Positions 58,940 to 64,000 of a DNA stretch of 64,000 bases are shown piece after piece. This DNA comes from Nemopilema nomurai (taxonomy: Eukaryota > Cnidaria > Scyphozoa > Rhizostomeae > Rhizostomatidae): contig ML133427.1 in the NCBI GenBank assembly GCA_003864495.1, positions 413,703-477,702 on the forward strand. Reading direction: 5' to 3'. Numbering within the stretch: position 1 is the stretch's first letter; every line of letters starts with the position of its first letter. Position numbers and translations under genes: made by a program. A model generated the notes under the pieces. That model was given only the letters and a program-made list of their open reading frames with translations. It did no database searches and was not told where the DNA came from.

Positions 58940-60137
58940 CCGGTGTACTATGGTATTAGAAATAGAGAAATATCTTGGTTTAAATCCTACATTTCTGTGT
59001 GTAAACAGTTTTGTAGGATCAACGGCATCGATTCAGAAGTTTGGCACAGAAACTGGTGTGCCACAGGGGTCATGTCTTGGCCCCCTTCTTTTCCTCATCT
59101 ATATCAATGACCTCCTCCTACAGGCTGTCTAGGACTCAGTTTTGTCTATGTTTGCTGATGACACCAGCCGGTGTTATCGATCCTCTGATATTACTCAGCT
59201 GAATGAGGCTATTAACAATGACCAAAGCAAATAAGACACCTGGCTACAAGGCAATAAACTTACTTTGAATGCTGCTAAAACTCATTCCATGCTTATTGCA
59301 ACAAAGCATAAAATGCTTTAAAGTCAAAATGAGGAGTTGAACCTAAAGATACGCAACAAAGAACTTGACATAGTCCAAATAACTAAATACCTTGGCCTTC
59401 AGATCGACAGTTTGGAAAAAGCAAATAAAAGCAGTTTCCACTAAAGTCTCCAAAGCTGTCGGGCTCTTGAAATATGCAAATCCCTTCCTGCCAAAGACAT
59501 CCTTGAAAACTCTATATACAGGCAAAGTGGAGCCTCACTTTTGGTATTGTTGCTCTGTTTGGGACTGCTGTGGTTCAACCGAGATTACCGAATTGCAAAA
59601 ACTTCAAAATCGTGCTGCAAGGGTAATAACAAATAGTAGCTTTAATGCCCCTAGCAGACCACTTGTCCAAGAGCTGGGGTGGAAGACATTGAAGAAATTA
59701 TAAACTGTGAAACAAAAACAATGGCCTAAAAGTCCTTGCATGAGTTGGCTCCAGATACCTCTGTAGCTTTTTCACCCGTAACTCACAGTGTGCTTCCCAC
59801 AGCCTTCGTAATACTAAAACAGACCTGAGACTGCCCAGGAAAAACCCAAAAAATAGGCAAAGAAGTTTTCCCAGGGGACCAAAACTGTGAAATAATCTCT
59901 CAGCTGAGTCTAAGCAGGCACCAACACTGAGTAGTTTTAAACATTCTATTTAGTGGATATTTGTTTTTATTTGCATCATTACTTGTATACTATTTTATGT
60001 AAATATGAATAACAGCTATAAATAATTATAATAATTATGGTTTTTTTAAATTATTATTAATTGTAATTGTTATATTTTTTAGTTAGGGCCCCTTGTCGAT
60101 CAACTTTGTTGAAGGGCAACCCTAGAAATGAAATGAG
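58940..60137 (+). pseudogene. Degenerate non-LTR retrotransposon (LINE) 3' part, reverse transcriptase remnant
   Basis: Read across frames, the sequence gives VPQGSCLGPLLFLIYINDL (59060-59115) and FADDT (59150), two hallmark blocks of reverse transcriptase, then a stretch around KYLGLQID. The downstream thumb-type tail includes ELQKLQNRAARVITNSS and QELGWKTLKKL (59600-59703). Several stops and frame changes make it dead. The 3' end, with GGGCAACCCTAGAAATGAAATGA (to ~60137), resembles the tails of CR1/L2-like elements. Only the 3' portion is present (5'-truncated), as usual for LINE insertions. Confidence 0.8.
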
Positions 60138-60460
60138 TCAATCTTTTCGGTGCGCAATAACAATTATTTTGTGCCTTTGATGTAAGCCCTTATTTGTTGT
60201 TGCATAAAATTTAGACAAAAAATTGTCAAACTATTCAATTTAGCTTTATAGCAGATCAAAATATGTTTGATAGGAGTCTTTTGTAAATTAACTTGAAATA
60301 AAAGTTTGTCAAGTTGATTATTCGTAAATGGCGCATTATGATTTTCTGTAGAATTGTTTGCTTCATTGGCTGACAGCTTAACTGTCCGGCTAGAGAACGT
60401 TTTTATGTAAGCTCTCCAGGGAGACACACTGCCAAAACAATTATTTATCTTGTTTATGAA

Positions 60461-60588
60461 ATATAATATAATATAATATAATATAATATAATATAATATA
60501 ATATAATATAATATAATATAATATAATATAATATAATATAATATAATATAATATAATATAATATAATATAATATAATATAATATAACA
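60461..60588. repeat. (AATAT)n microsatellite
   Basis: About 25 uninterrupted 5-bp units of AATAT on the + strand. Minus-strand frames across it read Tyr/Ile/Leu repeats and are not genes. Confidence 0.95.
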
Positions 60589-60767
60589 TTATATAGTAAG
60601 ATAAGAATAAAATAATATAACAGTAGTAGAAAAATACCAAGATAGAAAGTCAGATGAAATTTTCAAAGCATGTTTCACGATAACAACATGATCGCTGAAA
60701 ATCACGTGAAAGGGAAGACCAATTCAACTCAACTTATGGAGGCTGCAGAAATGCCTCAATGTTGATA

Positions 60768-60895
60768 ATGGCGGGGAGGTTCCCGCGTTTGCGGCGTGCC
60801 AAAACTGGTGGTCGGACTCAAATTGGTGCAGATGATGAGCAGACTACGAAAGAAATCAAACCAATGTGGTATTTACAATTATTTGAGACATGCAG
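60768..60895 (+). CDS. Candidate upstream coding exon of TMEM220
   Basis: An ATG at 60768 opens a frame (MAGRFPRLRRAKTGGRTQIG, then an acidic/polar part ending in LFETC) that ends in a donor AG|GTGTGC at 60895, phase 2. The TMEM220 exon at 61131 is preceded by AAAATAG and begins G-ATG-GCC, which is phase 2 and in the TMEM220 frame. Joining them would add 43 residues. Human TMEM220 does not need this extension, so it could also be 5' UTR or an alternative first exon. Confidence 0.4.
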
Positions 60896-61131
60896 GTGTG
60901 CCTGTCAAAGGTTAATAATTTTGCTTTGTTATATTGACAAGCTTAGTCTGGTTTGGCTGGATAAATATTTTTTCAGCCTTTTAGAAGCCAATTCTCGAGC
61001 TGTTTGTTCGCCTTGTGAAGTTTGTATAGCTGCCAGAAAAAACATAATCATTTAACCATGCATGCAGACATTTATATCTTGCTAACGCAAAGAGGCTTTA
61101 CTGAAGTGTGTAGTATATTATTTAAAATAGG

Positions 61132-63039
61132 ATGGCCTTTGCTGTAAACGTTTTCGACAAAGAAGTAGCATGCAAAAAAGATGTCTCAAACTGGAGAAGT
61201 TTAACATGGAAGTTTATGAACGGGATAATGGCAGCATTCTTTCTTGTTGCTGCTTTCTTGCAGGTAATTTTTCATTGTTAACCTAATTCCTAAGTTTATA
61301 CCAAATTCAACCATTATTTACTTGGACAATTTCTGGCGATCTCCGTAGGCTTATTTAATGGAAATTCATGAGAAGGTTGATGGAAAATTGCTTTGGCAAA
61401 TCCTTTTCATATTATGAATAGTGTTATCATTCTCAATAGGAAGATTTTTGCCTAATCAGTCATAAAACTTGTGCACTATTTTAGGTCTGTAAACTGATTT
61501 TAAGTGTTGGAAAAATTGGTTGAATGTTCCTATGCTAATCTATTCAAATAATTTTTCAGCTAAATGACCCAGATTCTGCTCTTTGGATTGTGAGTATCCT
61601 TGCTAATGTTGTATTACTCTTTAAAAGCTTATTAAATCTTATTAAAATTACAGAATCTCTTTAGAAATTTTATGCTAGGTGGTAAAATTGTTTTGCTCTT
61701 TATGTGAACCAAAGAGGTTCACCTTCATCTTTTCGGCTCTAGGGTCTGTATTTGATGCCTGCAATCATTTGTATCACCATAGTGGCATATCCTGCATTAC
61801 AAGGTTCGTACCACTTGCAACATTCCATCATGAAGTGGATTCATTGACAGATTGACCTCCATGCTCCTCAGAAAGAAGTTGCATGTAACCAAATACATGC
61901 AACTTTGATATCAATGCCATAATTGTTATGCAACATGATGTTACAACAGGTATCAAAAGAATCAAGGAATTAAGGGCATATTTTAACACTCTGAAATCTT
62001 TCACATTATTGATAATATTGTTTTGCACTGTCTTCCCAGGAAAAGATCTTCCATGGGCATCTTTTATAAAATGCAAAACAATTGCTTTATAGAAAAAACT
62101 GTTTTTATTATAGATTAGTTAAAGTAGCATTCTTGAATTCATTTGAGCATTTGAGCTTGAAGCAATAATTTCATATGGATTCTTTATTTATCTAAACCAA
62201 TATTATTAATCAAATGTAGGCATATACAAACTTTACATGCATTTGTGATTATGAAAAAAATTAGTCTTTTCTCTCTCACAGATTTAAAGGCATTCAAAGT
62301 TGTTGCAGTGTTTCAATTGTGCATCTGTCTGGCTGTCATTTCATACACTATTTATTCAGGGTTTAATGAGTTACTTAAACAAAAAGGAAATCTTTTTGGT
62401 GCTGAAGAAGGAAGGTATATTGAGTAGTATTTGTAAAGAAATGTGCTGATTGTATTCCGCAAAAAAATTGAGCAAAACTTTCATTTTTTACTTTTTCTTA
62501 CACCGTCAATAATCATGAAATATGAATAGAAGAAGCAACATTGTATTTAAGCGTTTAGGGCTTTATCATTTTCTAACATAATAAATCTTTAAAGGATTGC
62601 TTGTTGAATGTCTTACAGAGAAGCTGGTGGTCTGGCAATAGTCATTGCTTGGCTTTCTTTGACTGTTTTGATCGACTCAAAAAGGTCAGTAAATATTAAC
62701 TTATTCTTGGTATGACATTATTATTTTGGTCAGAAACACTATCTAACAAGACAAAGAATTCTGACCATAATGTAAAAAACTTTGTTGTTGTTGAAAACCA
62801 AGTATTGTATGCATTCATTGATTGTAGATAAATTTAAACAGTTGATACTTCGAAGTATTTAACAAGTAGAAATAACTTTAAACTTCTTTTTTAGATTACA
62901 AAGCATGAACCTCTTTGGTTGGCTCAAAATTATTACAATCACTGCAGCTCCATTCATATTTGTTGCCATATGGGCATTTACAACTGATTTACAAAATGTT
63001 CCAGAGCATTGCCGTACCATCATCAAAGGAGAGCATTGA
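61132..63039 (+). CDS. TMEM220: Transmembrane protein 220, 6 coding exons
   Basis: TMEM220 is a small multi-pass membrane protein of unknown biochemical function. Exons: 61132-61263, 61560-61589, 61743-61803, 62282-62414, 62619-62684, 62895-63039, with GT-AG borders and matching phases, 567 nt, 188 residues. Family landmarks: FMNGIMAAFFLVAAFLQ (TM1) followed by LNDPDSALW, LMPAII (TM2), the TM3 segment before FNELLKQKG, then GAEEGREAGGLAIVIAWL (TM4), and a last helix before the C-terminus HCRTIIKGEH. The LNDPD and EEGRE...GL..I.AW motifs match the human protein as I recall it. Exons are short, with introns of 150-480 bp. The start could lie in an upstream exon at 60768. It is convergent with the minus-strand gene ending at 63538. 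Confidence 0.92.
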
Positions 63040-63537
63040 GTAAGATGTTTATCAGGAGATATACTTCACAAAGGGAAAACGAAAAAGTTGCTACTAATTG
63101 AATTAGCTCATAAACACTCAAAGAGCTCCTTTTTGCTACCTCTTAACTTGGCAGGACTGAGACTGAACAAAGTCATGTTTCTAGTTCACAAGACTTTTTA
63201 ACTTCCACTATGGCACCATTAAAAACAATTACAAATACCATTTGGAGCACAAAGGAAGAAACATGGGTTAGATTGTGCAGAAGAAACAGAATTTATCTAT
63301 TCAATTTGCTGGCATTGTGTATAAAAGCTAGCAGTTTATTTATTTTGTTTAAGGCATAATCAGTTATGAACTGTGATATGTTTAAGTTGTGAAGATAAGC
63401 AAATTTTAGAAAAATCTACCAGCTTTTAATAATATTGTAAAATTAAGTAATATCTCTCCTTCTAAGGAGAGAAGCTAACAGTATTTAAGATAAGTCACAG
63501 TGTATATATATACATTGATTTGAATGAACGCAAACAT
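63040..63537. other. Convergent 3' UTR space between TMEM220 and the right-edge gene
   Basis: About 500 bp, AT-rich, without a coding frame; both flanking genes end here, so it should contain both 3' UTRs and poly(A) signals. Confidence 0.55.
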
Positions 63538-63855
63538 TCATCTGTCATATGTATAAGACAGAAGCCTCTTCCATCGAGTTGCATAATTTTGATGGCAGAC
63601 ATCAAGCTGAAATAAAATTTTGGCAAGTTTAAAACAAACAAAACTTCTTCAACAAACTTTATCATAAATATCATCCCTGTTACAGGTTGATATGCTCTAA
63701 AAGGTTTTGAATATTTTGTGTCATTAATTCCAGAGCGCCTATTAACATGCAAGGAGTTTGGTAAAATACTTATAACAAACCTGATCCAAAATTTGTCCAT
63801 ACACATCAGATGCATTCTGGGCTTTCTGTTCAAATTCTTGTCTTTCCAGTGAAAT
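63538..63855 (-). CDS. Last two coding exons of an unidentified gene running in from the right
   Basis: Exon 63781-63855 (25 codons, acceptor TTTTTTAAG, donor CAG|GTTTGT) reads ISLERQEFEQKAQNASDVYG plus QILDQ. It joins in phase 0 to exon 63538-63606 (acceptor ATTTCAG), which reads LDVCHQNYATRWKRLLSYTY plus DR and a stop. The joined end is polar, probably helical, with a natural stop. I do not recognise the protein. The rest of the gene lies beyond base 64000 or in exons above 63855 that I could not find. Confidence 0.6.
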
Positions 63856-64000
63856 CTTAAAAAAGGTGTTAAGTTGTTTTAAACTTTAAGAATAAATGAT
63901 CTTTATTAGAATGTTGGTGTATTTGTTTAAATAAATTTGTAAAGAAAAGGAGATATGGTGCTCTCAATATTCAAGTTCTCAAAGAAAAAGACTTGGATCC

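Noticed and set aside
60164..60640. A 158-codon minus-strand frame with Tyr/Ile/Leu repeats
   Set aside because: Encoded by the (AATAT)n microsatellite.
1..64000. tRNA, rRNA genes, CRISPR arrays, bacterial operons
   Set aside because: None seen; intron structure and gene content are those of an animal nuclear genome.

Overview
The window is nuclear DNA of an animal, most likely a cnidarian (probably an anthozoan). It is AT-rich with long introns bounded by GT-AG sites, and its recognisable genes are animal genes. It also holds several mobile-element families, one carrying a P2X7 C-terminal-type domain, which I know from cnidarian genomes. The organism call is inference; gene identities come from reading spliced exons and recalling family motifs, with no database search.

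Layout: (1) 1-14034 holds an endo-beta-N-acetylglucosaminidase (ENGASE, GH85) gene on + in 13 exons. It has an unusual N-terminal membrane segment and an apparent one-base frameshift in exon 10. A TTAA-flanked transposon sits in its third intron, and a possible divergent gene start runs off the left edge. (2) 14.3-17.8 kb is a satellite array of about 19 monomers of about 172 bp. (3) 21608-28656 is a LUC7L3-type splicing factor gene on - in 8 exons. (4) 30216-42826 is an SLC23-family transporter gene on - with 11 well-supported exons plus a likely tiny first exon. Its introns hold minisatellites and a small inverted-repeat element, and a TA-flanked MITE lies 13 bp past its stop codon. (5) 42.8-52.2 kb is gene-poor and rich in repeats: a three-copy fold-back repeat, a MITE, a 21-bp minisatellite and a 1-kb element with long terminal inverted repeats. 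(6) 52271-54796 is a gene on - for an FHA-domain protein resembling TIFA, also with an apparent one-base frameshift. Two further unassigned exons lie upstream at 58.4-58.6 kb. (7) 58.9-60.1 kb is a dead non-LTR retrotransposon. (8) 60.8-63.0 kb is a TMEM220 gene on +, convergent with the last two exons of an unidentified - strand gene at the right edge.

The genes do not form a pathway: ENGASE handles free N-glycans, LUC7L3 acts in U1 snRNP splicing, SLC23 is a membrane transporter, TMEM220 is an uncharacterised membrane protein, and the FHA protein may belong to innate signalling. The strongest leads are the P2X7-type domain carried by the TTAA element, the membrane-anchored ENGase, the SLC23 protein with altered signature residues, and the satellite whose monomer contains three consecutive palindromes.
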